A program made the position numbers and the translations under genes. From the NCBI GenBank assembly GCA_016284295.1, contig JAEEOP010000040.1, forward strand, positions 41,105 to 105,104: DNA of 64,000 bases, in the 5' to 3' direction. Each line of letters starts with the position of its first letter. The stretch's first letter is position 1. The DNA is from Methanomassiliicoccaceae archaeon. Its GTDB lineage: Archaea > Thermoplasmatota > Thermoplasmata > Methanomassiliicoccales > Methanomethylophilaceae. Of the stretch, positions 53,029 through 62,391 are shown piece by piece. The notes under the pieces are model-generated. The model saw nothing but the letters and a program-made list of their open reading frames with translations. It was not told the DNA's origin and ran no database searches.

Positions 53029-54012
53029 TCAGAGGTATCCGGACTTCTGGAGGGCCATGAGGTCCTCAGTGGAGAGCTTCTCTCCTGCCTTGAAGCGCTC
53101 GAAGATCTCCTTTGCCTCCTTCTTTCCGGACTCGTCCACCCTCTTCTTCTTGACGGTGTTCTTCTTGTTCTTGAAAGCGGCGGCATCCTTGTCCATCTCA
53201 TGGACGGACTTGATCTGCTCGATGTGCTTCTTGTGCTCCTCGTCGGCTGCCTGCTTGCACTCGATGAACTTGGCCTGAGCTGCGTCGGCCTCCTTCCTGA
53301 GCTTGTCGGCCTGCTCGTAGTAGCCGATCATCCTGTCGTGGGCTGCCTGGGCCTGCTCGGCGTACTCGGAGACCTGGTGGTGGTAGGTCTCTGCCTGGGC
53401 CTTGGCCTCCTTGAGCTGTCCTACGAGGTTCTTGATCTCATCGTTCTGCTCGTAGGTCTTCTCCCTCTCCTCGATCTGCTTGGCGAGCACGGAGATCTGC
53501 TTGACGATTCCGTTCTCCTTGTCCTTTCCGAGGGGCTGGGTCTGCTGCATGTATTCGAGATCCTGGAGCTGCTTCTTCAGCTGCTTGAGGGGGACCTGGT
53601 CCTTCTCCTCTGCCTTCTCAGTCCTGTAGGGGGCGAGCTGCTCTTTGAGTGCGGTGACCTTCTGGTTCCATTCGTCCCTGAGCTCCTTCGTCTCCCTGAC
53701 TTTCTGGTTGTAGGAGTCGCGCTCCTCCCTGCACTTGCCGGCCTCGTCGACGAGCTCCCTGACCTGTGCGTTGAGTGCGTCCCTCTTGGCCTTCCACTCC
53801 TTGGTCTGGTTGTTCAGCTCGTCCCTGAGCTTCCTGTGCTTCTCGGCATCCTCGTTCACGATGCTGCGCTTCTCCTCCATCTCTGCAAGACCCTCCTCAG
53901 AGGTGATCGATGTCTCCTCCTCGGTTGCTGCCGCCTGCTCGGCGACCTGCTCGGCCTGCATCTGCTGTTCCTGAGAATCCTGCTGCTGAATGTCCTCCAC
54001 GAAATCTTCCAT
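53029..54012 (-). CDS. Archaeal coiled-coil protein (COG1340-like)
   Basis: A 327-residue, highly charged alpha-helical protein. An acidic Gln-rich N-terminus (about 1-45) is followed by long coiled-coil stretches (KHRKLRDELNNQTKEWKAKR, VTALKEQLAPYRTEKAEEKD) and a basic C-terminus ending GEKLSTEDLMALQKSGYL. It matches the widespread archaeal coiled-coil family of unknown function. No membrane segment. It probably has a structural or ribosome-related role, which is not established. Confidence 0.8.
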   Translation of the reverse strand: MEDFVEDIQQQDSQEQQMQAEQVAEQAAATEEETSITSEEGLAEMEEKRSIVNEDAEKHRKLRDELNNQTKEWKAKRDALNAQVRELVDEAGKCREERDSYNQKVRETKELRDEWNQKVTALKEQLAPYRTEKAEEKDQVPLKQLKKQLQDLEYMQQTQPLGKDKENGIVKQISVLAKQIEEREKTYEQNDEIKNLVGQLKEAKAQAETYHHQVSEYAEQAQAAHDRMIGYYEQADKLRKEADAAQAKFIECKQAADEEHKKHIEQIKSVHEMDKDAAAFKNKKNTVKKKRVDESGKKEAKEIFERFKAGEKLSTEDLMALQKSGYL

Positions 54013-54117
54013 AAATGTTCAACTCACTATGTTCGAAACGACCATGAGATAAGCATGGTCCACTTTAATCGTGCATAATAAGAAGTTGTTTAAATAACTT
54101 GGGGAGGGAAGTTCACT

Positions 54118-54175
54118 GATTACACAAACCGCCGGGGGTATGGGCGGACAGATGTCCGCCGGAACGGTTGTAATC
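54118..54175. repeat. Large composite hairpin in the intergenic region
   Basis: GATTACA (54118-54124) pairs with TGTAATC (54169-54175). Inside, ACCG pairs with CGGT after a CAA bulge. The centre is a perfect GGCGGAC-AGAT-GTCCGCC hairpin (54143-54160). It lies upstream of the coiled-coil gene. It is too long for a simple terminator and could be a cruciform or a small RNA. Confidence 0.55.
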
Positions 54176-54204
54176 AATCGTTCTGGTTTACTTACGATAA
54201 AAGC

Positions 54205-54239
54205 GCCCGGAATGCGATGCAAACCACCGCAAACCGGGC
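54205..54239 (-). terminator. Hairpin after the iron-sulfur flavoprotein gene
   Basis: GCCCGG-aa-TGCG-loop-CGCA-aa-CCGGGC forms a two-part stem with a symmetrical AA/AA internal loop, starting 11 nt after the stop codon. On the minus strand it is followed by CGCTTTTATCG. Confidence 0.6.
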
Positions 54240-54249
54240 TTTAAAGAAA

Positions 54250-54762
54250 TCAGAGCTTCTTCGCGAATTCCCTGATCTCGTTCATCTTGGCCTCGGACTT
54301 GTTCTCATCGCCGTAGGCGGTAATGATGCCGGCGTCCGCGATGCCGGTGTACGCCATGTATCCCTTGTACTGGGCGATGGCGGAGTCATAGACTCCGGGG
54401 GATCCGGATGACAGCAGGAGAGCGGCCTGCTTGGCCTTCAGGGGCTTGCCGACGCAGAACACCCTCTGGATGGCGCTCTCGATCTGGGCGGTCATAGCGA
54501 AGTAGTAGATGGGCGATGCGAAGACGATCATGTCCGCCTCGAGGTATGCGGGCATGATCTTCTCGAGGTCGTCCTTCTGGACGCACTGGCCGTTGCCCTT
54601 TGTCTTGCAGTATCCGCAGCCGAGGCAGCCGTTGATCTTCATCTTTCCGACGTGGTATTCCTGGACGTCGTGGCCTGCGGCCTTGGCGCCCTCTGTGAAT
54701 GCGTCCACCATAGCGGACGTGTTCTCCTTCCTAGGACTTCCGTTGAATACAGCGATCTTCAT
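54250..54762 (-). CDS. Flavodoxin-fold iron-sulfur flavoprotein (Isf-like)
   Basis: A 170-residue FMN reductase fold, second Isf-like protein in the window: IAVFNGSPRKENTSAMVDAF as the FMN phosphate loop, CLGCGYCKTKGNGQC (CX2CX2CX7C) as the cysteine motif, and ASPIYYFAMTAQIESAIQR near the flavin. Probably redox or oxidative-stress defence. Single gene between terminator hairpin and intergenic spacer. Confidence 0.88.
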   Translation of the reverse strand: MKIAVFNGSPRKENTSAMVDAFTEGAKAAGHDVQEYHVGKMKINGCLGCGYCKTKGNGQCVQKDDLEKIMPAYLEADMIVFASPIYYFAMTAQIESAIQRVFCVGKPLKAKQAALLLSSGSPGVYDSAIAQYKGYMAYTGIADAGIITAYGDENKSEAKMNEIREFAKKL

Positions 54763-54998
54763 GTTATTCCTCCGAATTGATTGTATGCAACCTGTACGCC
54801 ATTAGCGCACGGCCCTGGATTAACAGGGATAACGGTTGCTAAGTGGAACTAGTATAACTGATGTAGGGTCGCCCTCCGACACATAGGAAAGTATAACCGG
54901 GCTGGAGAGGCGCACTGATAGCAACGAATACCACATCCTTCGTATCGATGGTACACAATTGAATCGATTAGAAATATAGGCTCACCTTATAGGGTTCC

Positions 54999-55517
54999 AT
55001 GAACGACGAATTCGCTGTGGATGAGAACGGCCTCACCTCCGACGGATACCGTGTGCTGCCACCGGTAAGCAAGAAGGCGATGTACGTGTACAACATCATA
55101 AGATTCGCCATAGTAAGTGTATTCTTTGGATTGATCATCCATTTCGGCGGACAGTTGTTCGGTTCCTATCAGGACCTTGTATGCACCGGGCTGATGATAC
55201 TCTACATCGTCATAGTCATCTATCTGATAGTCGGCCCCGTGATATTCTACAAGCGCTACCGCTACAGGATCGACGATGAGAAGGCGGAAATCAGGCGCGG
55301 GATCGTTACCATATCTCACACCCTGGTGCCCATCGAGAGGATCCACCAGGTGGAGGTCGCCAGAGGCCCCATCAACAGGATGTTCGGGCTGGCGAACGTC
55401 GTAATCACCACCGCGGGAGGGGTGTCCACCCTCGATATGCTTGATGAGGCCACCGCCGAGAGCGTCGCGGCGAAGCTGAACGAGACCGTTGTCGGGCTCC
55501 TGAAAGACCGTGATTGA
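54999..55517 (+). CDS. Membrane protein with bacterial PH domain (YdbS-like)
   Basis: A 172-residue protein with two transmembrane helices (IIRFAIVSVFFGLIIHF, LMILYIVIVIYLIVGPVIF), then a bPH2 domain (YRIDDEKAEIRRGIVTISHTLVPIERIHQVEVARGPINRMFGLANVVI). It pairs with the next gene as in the bacterial YdbS-YdbT pair. A TATA-like AAATATAG (54972-54979) about 25 nt upstream gives a leaderless start. Confidence 0.88.
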   Translation: MNDEFAVDENGLTSDGYRVLPPVSKKAMYVYNIIRFAIVSVFFGLIIHFGGQLFGSYQDLVCTGLMILYIVIVIYLIVGPVIFYKRYRYRIDDEKAEIRRGIVTISHTLVPIERIHQVEVARGPINRMFGLANVVITTAGGVSTLDMLDEATAESVAAKLNETVVGLLKDRD

Positions 55518-55518
55518 C

Positions 55519-57024
55519 ATGGATAATGATCCAATACAGGTCCAGACAGAGGGCGGTTTCGAGCCCCTGGTCTACAAGAATCACGTGACAACAATCCTGC
55601 AGAACATAATCTCCATGCTGATCGGTCTGGGCTTCATGGCCCTGGTGATGTACACATCGAGCGGCAACAGCCTGGAGATGGGCAGGTTCGGCCTCTGCCT
55701 GATCGGGGCGGTGGCAGTGATGATGAGCCTTGTGTACGTCAGGATATGGATGAAGACCACCTACACGTTCAACGAGACCGAACTCACGGTGTTCAAGGAC
55801 ACGGTGTTCAAGAACCTGACAAACATCCAGTACTCCAAGATGGCATCGGTGAACGTAAGGAGGACCGTCCTGAACCATATCTTCGGGACGACGACGCTCC
55901 TGTTCAACATCAATTCCTCGATCAATGCAGTAAAGGCGGAGGCCACCCTTACGCTGAAAACCGCCGATGCGGACGTCCTCCGCGAGTGGGTGTCCGGAAG
56001 GATACTGAGCAAGCCCATGCCGCTGGTCGATGACAGGCAGCAGGAGACCCTGGTCGAGGTGAGGAACATCGACGTCATACTGCACGGGTTCTTCGGCCAG
56101 CCCACAACATCATCCCTGGTCGGATTGGCGTCTTTAGGATACTCCATCTTGACGATGTTCACCGGCTCCGGCGGACTGGTGATGGCCCTGATCCTGTTCG
56201 GAGTGTCCTCGGTGCTGCCCTGGATAAGGACCATCCTCCGTTACTACAACTACCGCATCTACAGGGTCGGCGACACCATAACTGTGGAGAGCGGTCTGCT
56301 CAACGTGTACAGGAGCTCCTTCAACACCAAGAAGGTCAACTCCATCCGCGTCAGGGAGCCGCTGCTGGCGAGGCTGATGGGCAAGAGCCTGCTTGAAGCG
56401 GAGGTCGTCGGACTGGCGGATTCGGAAGGGATGCCTCTGCTGTGCCCGCTAAAGAGCAAGGCAGTCGTCAGGAAGCTTGCCAACGAGATAGTTCCCGAGT
56501 TCATCTTCGACTGCGAGAACGGCAACCAGCCGAAGGAATCCTTCATCCCCACCATGGGCATCAGGGTGCTCGCTTCGGTGATCTCGATGATCATGGGCCT
56601 GTCCCTGCTGGCTTACGTGATGTTCGTGGTCGGCGAGCCTGCCAACCCGATACTCAGGTACATCCTGTACGCGGCGTATGCCATACTCATCATAGTCATC
56701 CCTGCGATAATCATCGTCCACGGGCTCCTGGCTCAGAAGAACAGGGAGTTCGCCATGAGTAGCGAGACCTTCCTCTTCGTCACCGGCGCCTACGACCGCC
56801 AGACGGATTACATGAGATACGACAAGGTCCAGATTGCCAGCGTCACCGCCGGCATACTCCAGAGGAGGTTCGGAGTGGGCAGGTGCACTGTGAACATCAT
56901 GTCCTCGAAGGGCGTGATGTCGCTGACATCAGGCATATTCAGGAAGGACGAGCTGGAAGCGGTGGGGCAGGAGGTCATCGCCAGGATCCGCGACGGAAGG
57001 TACGACTACCGCAGGTATCAGTAA
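55519..57024 (+). CDS. Membrane protein with three bacterial PH domains (YdbT-like)
   Basis: A 501-residue polytopic protein with alternating membrane helices and three bPH2-type domains (YTFNETELTVFKDTVFKNLTNIQYSKMASV; YRIYRVGDTITVESGLLNVYRSSFNTKKVNSI; FVTGAYDRQTDYMRYDKVQIASV). I chose ATG 55519 over the overlapping GTG 55510. It probably forms a membrane complex with YdbS; the function of this pair is not known. Stop is TAA. Confidence 0.85.
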   Translation: MDNDPIQVQTEGGFEPLVYKNHVTTILQNIISMLIGLGFMALVMYTSSGNSLEMGRFGLCLIGAVAVMMSLVYVRIWMKTTYTFNETELTVFKDTVFKNLTNIQYSKMASVNVRRTVLNHIFGTTTLLFNINSSINAVKAEATLTLKTADADVLREWVSGRILSKPMPLVDDRQQETLVEVRNIDVILHGFFGQPTTSSLVGLASLGYSILTMFTGSGGLVMALILFGVSSVLPWIRTILRYYNYRIYRVGDTITVESGLLNVYRSSFNTKKVNSIRVREPLLARLMGKSLLEAEVVGLADSEGMPLLCPLKSKAVVRKLANEIVPEFIFDCENGNQPKESFIPTMGIRVLASVISMIMGLSLLAYVMFVVGEPANPILRYILYAAYAILIIVIPAIIIVHGLLAQKNREFAMSSETFLFVTGAYDRQTDYMRYDKVQIASVTAGILQRRFGVGRCTVNIMSSKGVMSLTSGIFRKDELEAVGQEVIARIRDGRYDYRRYQ

Positions 57025-57093
57025 AGGAACACGCACGCGGGCGTCCCTACCATATAGTTATAAACGGTACTCGCAATCGCCGTATCGATATCA

Positions 57094-58461
57094 ATGAGCA
57101 ACAGCTGTCCCCTTGACTACAGATACGGCCGTCCAGACATGAAGGCCGTATTCTCCGAAGAGAGCCGTATCCAGAACCAGATGTACGTGGAGGCCGCCCT
57201 GGCCAGGGCGCACGCCTCATTGGGAACCATCTCCGAGGCGGATGCCAAGGAGATCACCCGCGTGGCGAGCCTGGATGTCGTCAGCGTCGACAGGATCAAG
57301 GAGATAGAGAAGGAGACCAGGCACGACCTGATGGCCATGGTGAAGGCCATGACCGAGCAGTGCAAGGGGGACGCGGGGAAATACGTCCACCTCGGGGCCA
57401 CGTCCAACGACATCGTCGACACGGCGACCGCGTTGCAGATCAAGGCCGCGATGGAGATCGTGCTCAAGGATGTCGAGGATTTCATCTACACGCTGGCGGT
57501 CATCGCGAAGAGGGAGAGGGACACCCTCGAGATCGGAAGGACGCATGCTCAGTTCGCCATCCCGATCACATTCGGATTCAAGATCGCCGGATACATCGCA
57601 GAGATGATCAGGCACAGGGAAAGGATCATCGAATGCATGCCCAGGGCCTGCGCTGGTAAGATGGCGGGAGCCGTCGGTACCGGTGCGGCATTGGGAAAGA
57701 ACTTCTTCGAGATACAGAAGAGGGTCATGAACGACCTCGGACTCACCTACGAGCCCGCTGCGACGCAGGTCGTCGGACGCGACAGGTATACCGAGGTAAT
57801 CTGCCTGATGGCCAACATCGCCACATCCATCGAGAGGTACGGTACCGAGATCAGGAACCTGCAAAGGTCCGAAATCGGGGAAGCGGCCGAGTTCTTCGAC
57901 AAGGAGAAGCAGGTCGGCAGCTCCACCATGGCGCAGAAGCGCAACCCGATGAACTCGGAGAACTGCTGCGGACTGGCCAGGGTCATAAGGGGATTCGTCA
58001 CTCCCACATTTGAAAGCCAGGTTCTCTGGCACGAGAGGGACCTGTCGAACTCCTCCACGGAGAGGTTCACCCTGCCCCACGTCTTCATCCTCATCGACGA
58101 GATCCTGAAGAAGATGAACTGGATCTTCGAGGGACTGGAGGTCAACTCCGAGAAGATGCTGGAGAACATAGAGTCCTCCAAGGGACTTGTCATGGCAGAG
58201 CCCCTGATGATGAAGCTCACCGAGAAGGGCATCGGAAGGCAGGACGCCCACGAGATCATAAGGCAGTCCGCCATGATCGCCGAGGACGAGAACAGACACC
58301 TGAGGGACGTCCTCATGGAGAGGGAGGACCTCAAGGGAGTGCTCAGCAAAGAGGAGATCATCGCAACCATGGATGCCGCCAACTACGTCGGCGGCGCCAG
58401 GGAGATCGTCGACAAGATGGTCGAGGCTGCAGAGAACATACTCGACAGGCAGGTGCCCTGA
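57094..58461 (+). CDS. purB: Adenylosuccinate lyase
   Basis: A 455-residue fumarase/aspartase-superfamily enzyme acting twice in purine synthesis. Catalytic regions: HLGATSNDIVDTATALQ (His/Ser), EIGRTHAQFAIPITFG and the signature GSSTMAQKRNPMNSE with the mobile Ser loop. Full length. A TATA-like TATAGTTATAAAC (57053-57065) lies upstream. The stop overlaps the small membrane protein start by one base. Confidence 0.96.
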   Translation: MSNSCPLDYRYGRPDMKAVFSEESRIQNQMYVEAALARAHASLGTISEADAKEITRVASLDVVSVDRIKEIEKETRHDLMAMVKAMTEQCKGDAGKYVHLGATSNDIVDTATALQIKAAMEIVLKDVEDFIYTLAVIAKRERDTLEIGRTHAQFAIPITFGFKIAGYIAEMIRHRERIIECMPRACAGKMAGAVGTGAALGKNFFEIQKRVMNDLGLTYEPAATQVVGRDRYTEVICLMANIATSIERYGTEIRNLQRSEIGEAAEFFDKEKQVGSSTMAQKRNPMNSENCCGLARVIRGFVTPTFESQVLWHERDLSNSSTERFTLPHVFILIDEILKKMNWIFEGLEVNSEKMLENIESSKGLVMAEPLMMKLTEKGIGRQDAHEIIRQSAMIAEDENRHLRDVLMEREDLKGVLSKEEIIATMDAANYVGGAREIVDKMVEAAENILDRQVP

Positions 58462-58625
58462 TGGACCCCCAGATGCGTTTCGGACTCATCATCGGCGGTG
58501 TCGTGGGCGCTGCGCTGGCGGCGTTCTTCTTCATGCACAACCACTTCATCTGGGATGTGCTCCTGATCCCGTTCGGAGCCCTCATGGGCGCCGCACCGTG
58601 GATGCTCAAACCCAAGAACGAATGA
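58461..58625 (+). CDS. Small membrane protein downstream of purB
   Basis: A 54-residue protein (MDPQMRFGLIIGGVVGAALA start) with two hydrophobic helices and a basic end (KPKNE). Its ATG overlaps the purB TGA, suggesting coupled translation. Below the usual ORF length cut-off; no known family recognised. Confidence 0.6.
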   Translation: MDPQMRFGLIIGGVVGAALAAFFFMHNHFIWDVLLIPFGALMGAAPWMLKPKNE

Positions 58626-58750
58626 GATGACCGGGCCAAAACGGCCCCTTCATCATCCTTTTCAACCCGTGCGGGCGTCCGTCCGCCTTAAAGTCCTGAT
58701 TATCAGACCCTATCAACTAAGATTAATAAGCAGGACCATCTTGCACGCTC

Positions 58751-60133
58751 ATGAATAAGAAGGCAGTTTCGATGCTATCTGTCCTCGCGGTCGCCGCGCT
58801 TATCCTGAGCGGCATCCCGATGGCGGCATCGGAATCCGAAGCAGATTCGTCCGACGAGTACTACGGGACCATCCTAGGGCTCAGTCTGGACGACATCGAT
58901 GAGGTCATCAAATCGATTTTCCACAAATCGATCGAGGAGATCATCGAGAGATACGCCTCGGAGTACGGCTACCAGCTGAAACTGGTGCCGGACTTCCAGT
59001 CGAAGACGGCCGTGACAAGGACCATCTCCACAGAGAATGGTCTGAAGTACATCACCGACAGGGTAACAGGATACTTCGTGGTAACAGCCGACATCGACAG
59101 CACCGGAAAGTTCCCTGCGGCAGGCACATACACCGTGAACGATGGAGAAGCCGTCGAGGACTTCCTCAAAAGGGTCTTCGTCGACAACGTCTCCTCGACG
59201 GAACGCCACGTCGACTATACCCTCCTCGCAGGCATCACTCTTGACATAGGTCTGATCACCGAGATCGACACCAAGACCGGAGAGGTCAAGCGCGCATACC
59301 TTGCTCTGCTCCCCCTCCTGTACATCGAAGGTAACGGCAATGTGGAGATCTCCGTCGAGACCGACAGCACCGGAGAGGAGCTGAAGAGCCTCACCATCGC
59401 ATACGGCGACAAGGGGTTCAAGGAGAACGTCTACACCGACCTCCAGATGGAGTTCGACGTGGAAGGTCTGAAGCTCATCGGGGATTCTGTCTGGCAGTCC
59501 ACTCCCACCGTCACCATGAAGGTCATCACATCCATCGTGTCCACCGACCTGATACAAGAGCTCTGGCCCTTCGTCAGCGAAGCCATAGACAAGAGCGGGA
59601 AGATGTCCGCCGCCATACCCGAGCTCCTGAAGAAGATCCTCACGTCCACCGACAAGAAGCTGGACGTCAGGGGAACTATCGAGTCCCTCACGGGGTCCAA
59701 GATCCCCGACATGATGTTCAAGGCGGACATGACGATCACCAACTACCAGGACCTGTCCGGCAACGAGTATGCAGGCATCGAGGTCCAGAGGCCCGGCGAA
59801 CCCGTATCCATTGATTATTCGCTCGGCAACTACTCCGTCGACATCTACGAGATCATGGAGAACCTGCCCGACGACGTCATCTCGCCGTCTACGAAGCTCC
59901 TGGTCGGCCTTGCCCTCGGCATCCTCGGATGGGACACCATGGAGCTCGCCGACGTCTCCGGGGACCAGAAGGCCCAGAAGGAGATCTCCGAGATCCAGAC
60001 GGAAGTGAACAACATCAACATCGAGAACGAGAAGTACGAGACCAACATCCCCACGGAGTACATCGCCATCGCGATAGCGGTGATCGTCATCTCCTGCCTG
60101 GTAGCTGTTCTCATGTGGAGGGGGAGGATATGA
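58751..60133 (+). CDS. Secreted membrane-anchored protein, unknown function
   Basis: A 460-residue protein with a signal peptide (AVSMLSVLAVAALILSGIPMAAS, residues 5-27), a long beta-rich exported domain and a C-terminal transmembrane helix (YIAIAIAVIVISCLVAVLMW) with a short basic tail. No family recognised. A TATA-like gattaataag lies about 25 nt before the ATG. It is followed directly by the MFS transporter gene, with which it may be co-expressed. Confidence 0.75.
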   Translation: MNKKAVSMLSVLAVAALILSGIPMAASESEADSSDEYYGTILGLSLDDIDEVIKSIFHKSIEEIIERYASEYGYQLKLVPDFQSKTAVTRTISTENGLKYITDRVTGYFVVTADIDSTGKFPAAGTYTVNDGEAVEDFLKRVFVDNVSSTERHVDYTLLAGITLDIGLITEIDTKTGEVKRAYLALLPLLYIEGNGNVEISVETDSTGEELKSLTIAYGDKGFKENVYTDLQMEFDVEGLKLIGDSVWQSTPTVTMKVITSIVSTDLIQELWPFVSEAIDKSGKMSAAIPELLKKILTSTDKKLDVRGTIESLTGSKIPDMMFKADMTITNYQDLSGNEYAGIEVQRPGEPVSIDYSLGNYSVDIYEIMENLPDDVISPSTKLLVGLALGILGWDTMELADVSGDQKAQKEISEIQTEVNNINIENEKYETNIPTEYIAIAIAVIVISCLVAVLMWRGRI

Positions 60134-60135
60134 GC

Positions 60136-61593
60136 ATGACGCCCTTCGAAAGGGACCGCGCTATAGGAATGTGGGGCCTGGCCCTGTGCATGCTGGCGGT
60201 CGCCGCCGGTTGGATGCTCATGAGGTTCGGAATCTCATGGAGTATTGCGGACCTCCCCGAATCGGAGCACATGATACGCATCATCCCCGCCTACATCATC
60301 TCGGAAGTGGCGGTCATCCCCCTGGGAGCCAAGCTTGCCGACCTGATGGGAGTGAAGCGCGTGCTGCTGTTCGGACCGATCATCTTCATCCTGTCCAGCA
60401 TCCTGTGCATCATATCCGTCAACGCTGAGATGCTCATCGCATTCAGGTTCATCCAGGGAATCGGCGGAGGAATCCTCCTCGGGATGATCTTCACCGCGGT
60501 CGGAAGATACTACGAACCCGACAAGAGGAACAAATGCCATGAGCTGATGACAGCGTCCTTCGCCATCGGATCCCTGTTCGCATCCGCGGCAGGATACTTC
60601 CTGACAGACACCTTCAACTGGAGGGCCGGTTTCGTCCTCCTGGCGGTCATGATGCTCATCGGAACCATCATCGCGTGGAGATTGCTCCCTGAAGATGAGG
60701 GGTCGAACGAACGCCCGGACCGCCTCAACCTGATCCTTGTGACGCTCCTGTTCGGAGTGGCCGCCTACTACACGCAGTCGGTCAACGTCGATTATGCTCT
60801 GCTGAGCGTGCCGTCGATCCTCGTGGTCGCGGTCATAATCGTCCTACTGGTCCTGACCATGTGGAACTCCAAGAGGTCATCCAACCCGACGATCCCCGTG
60901 GGCATCAGCGGCTTCGAGAAGAAGCTCATCATACTGATGTTCCTATTCAGCATGTGCGGACTCGGACTCATCCAGTACTACTTCAAGCTGTACCTGACGT
61001 TCTACGAGTTCGACATCTACTCCGCCAGCTTCAACTTCATGATCCTCATCCTCGGTGCCGCCGCACCGTCGATCATCGGGTGCAAGCTGGTCATGAAGAC
61101 GGGAGTCATGCCGTGGGTCACCGTCGGTGCGGTCTTCGTGACCATATCGCTGCTCATGACGCACTTCCTGATCGACCAGGGTACGGAGTACTTCGCACTC
61201 TGCCTGTTCGTGTTCGGATTCGGACTGGGAATGATCGTCACGGAGATCATCATCTCCATGCAGGGCATAACCGCCAAGAAGGACCTCGGCCAGCACACCG
61301 GGAACCTGATGGCCGTCCGTATGATCGGAATCCTCGTAGGGAACGCGGTGGTCGGAGCGTACATCAAGGAGGTAGTCAACGCCAACTATGTGCCGACGAT
61401 AATCGACATCTCTACCGCGGATTCGCTCATCGGATCCATGGCATCGACGTTCGGCGACAACTTCAAGTACACGTCGCAGGCACTGGACATGGGATTCACG
61501 ACGACCGCCCTCATAATGGCGGTCGTGACCGCGATCCTTGTGGTCATCGCCTACACTCTGAGGAAGTACGACCTGGAGAACCGCCAGGAATGA
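60136..61593 (+). CDS. MFS transporter (DHA2/EmrB-like, about 14 helices)
   Basis: A 485-residue major facilitator with about 14 hydrophobic segments and the MFS loop GAKLADLMGVKRVLLFG, plus the motif-C-like FIQGIGGGILLGMIFTAVG. Drug or metabolite export is likely, unproven. GGGGAGG (60121-60127) is 8 nt before ATG 60136; the ATG at 60130 has too short a spacing but overlaps the previous stop. Confidence 0.88.
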   Translation: MTPFERDRAIGMWGLALCMLAVAAGWMLMRFGISWSIADLPESEHMIRIIPAYIISEVAVIPLGAKLADLMGVKRVLLFGPIIFILSSILCIISVNAEMLIAFRFIQGIGGGILLGMIFTAVGRYYEPDKRNKCHELMTASFAIGSLFASAAGYFLTDTFNWRAGFVLLAVMMLIGTIIAWRLLPEDEGSNERPDRLNLILVTLLFGVAAYYTQSVNVDYALLSVPSILVVAVIIVLLVLTMWNSKRSSNPTIPVGISGFEKKLIILMFLFSMCGLGLIQYYFKLYLTFYEFDIYSASFNFMILILGAAAPSIIGCKLVMKTGVMPWVTVGAVFVTISLLMTHFLIDQGTEYFALCLFVFGFGLGMIVTEIIISMQGITAKKDLGQHTGNLMAVRMIGILVGNAVVGAYIKEVVNANYVPTIIDISTADSLIGSMASTFGDNFKYTSQALDMGFTTTALIMAVVTAILVVIAYTLRKYDLENRQE

Positions 61594-61755
61594 TCCTCTG
61601 AGGCCCTGGCCGGAACAGTACCCGGCCCGGGCCGAAAACATCTTCATAGTCATTCTGCCTCTGTCTTGATTGGACGATAAATTGAGTTGAATTAATTGTT
61701 CATGGACGAAAGACAATTCTCCCTCGTGTCCAGACTCCGGTGTAACAACAATTTT

Positions 61756-61838
61756 TGTCACGAATAGAAGTTCGTACTCTGGAAAAGTGTCACTCATAGA
61801 AGTTCAGAATTGGTGATTTCTGTCACTTATAGAAGTTC
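61756..61838. repeat. Three 18-bp direct repeats TGTCACNNATAGAAGTTC
   Basis: The unit occurs at 61756-61773, 61788-61805 and 61821-61838, start-to-start spacings 32 and 33 bp, with only the two middle bases varying. The spacers differ. It lies in the 334-bp region between an MFS gene and a convergent PPOX-fold gene where no other gene is seen. It could be a binding-site array, an iteron-like element or a remnant of a mobile element. Confidence 0.75.
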
Positions 61839-61900
61839 GGAACCTGATGAGTTAGACCGGAACCATGGCTTCGGCAAGGCGTTAGATGATACAATAATCC

Positions 61901-61918
61901 GCCCCGGCGGACCGGGGC
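61901..61918 (-). terminator. Hairpin after the PPOX-fold gene
   Basis: GCCCCGG-cgga-CCGGGGC, a 7-bp stem with a 4-nt loop, lies 9 nt after the stop of the minus-strand gene at 61928. Confidence 0.6.
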
Positions 61919-61927
61919 GATGATGTT

Positions 61928-62329
61928 TCAGAGCCTCTTCCCAGCGTGGTCGCCGGGAGTGACGTAGAAGATGTCCTCGACCTTCATCTTGATGAGGTTC
62001 TTGGCGGGGAACGTCTCCTTCTTGGAGTGCGCGAAAGCGACCGCCTTCTCGTAATCCGCTCCGGAGTTCTCGATCGTGACCGATCCCTTGATCTGGTACG
62101 ACTCGCTGAAGTCCCTGGACCAGATGAAGAACGCCGCCTTGGGGTTCTCCTTGAGGTTCTGGAGGGTCTTGTTCAGATAGTTGTCCACGAGCCAGATGTT
62201 GCCGTCCTCGCCCATGAAGAGCATTCCGACAGGGACGACGTTGGGAGTCCCGTCCTTGGAGGCCGTCGCGAAGGAAATGATCCCGGTGGCCTTCAGCTCC
62301 TCGAGCATCTCAGGTGTGAGTTGTGCCAT
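61928..62329 (-). CDS. Pyridoxamine 5'-phosphate oxidase-fold flavin-binding protein
   Basis: A 133-residue split-barrel protein: MAQLTPEMLEELKATGIISFATASKDGTPNVVPVGMLFM start, then LWLVD/NIWLVDNYLNKTLQNLKENPKAAFFIW and a terminal PGDHAGKRL. It probably binds FMN or F420 and reduces or senses small molecules. The Met at 62329 is the natural start; the frame extends to 62377 only by chance. Confidence 0.85.
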   Translation of the reverse strand: MAQLTPEMLEELKATGIISFATASKDGTPNVVPVGMLFMGEDGNIWLVDNYLNKTLQNLKENPKAAFFIWSRDFSESYQIKGSVTIENSGADYEKAVAFAHSKKETFPAKNLIKMKVEDIFYVTPGDHAGKRL

Positions 62330-62391
62330 GGGACATGAATCCTGTTCGATAGATAAAACTGTAATCGGCGGTGGCAACCGATGTAAATACC

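Noticed and set aside
61756..61838. CRISPR array
   Set aside because: Only three short repeats (18 bp) with 14-15 bp spacers and no cas genes nearby.
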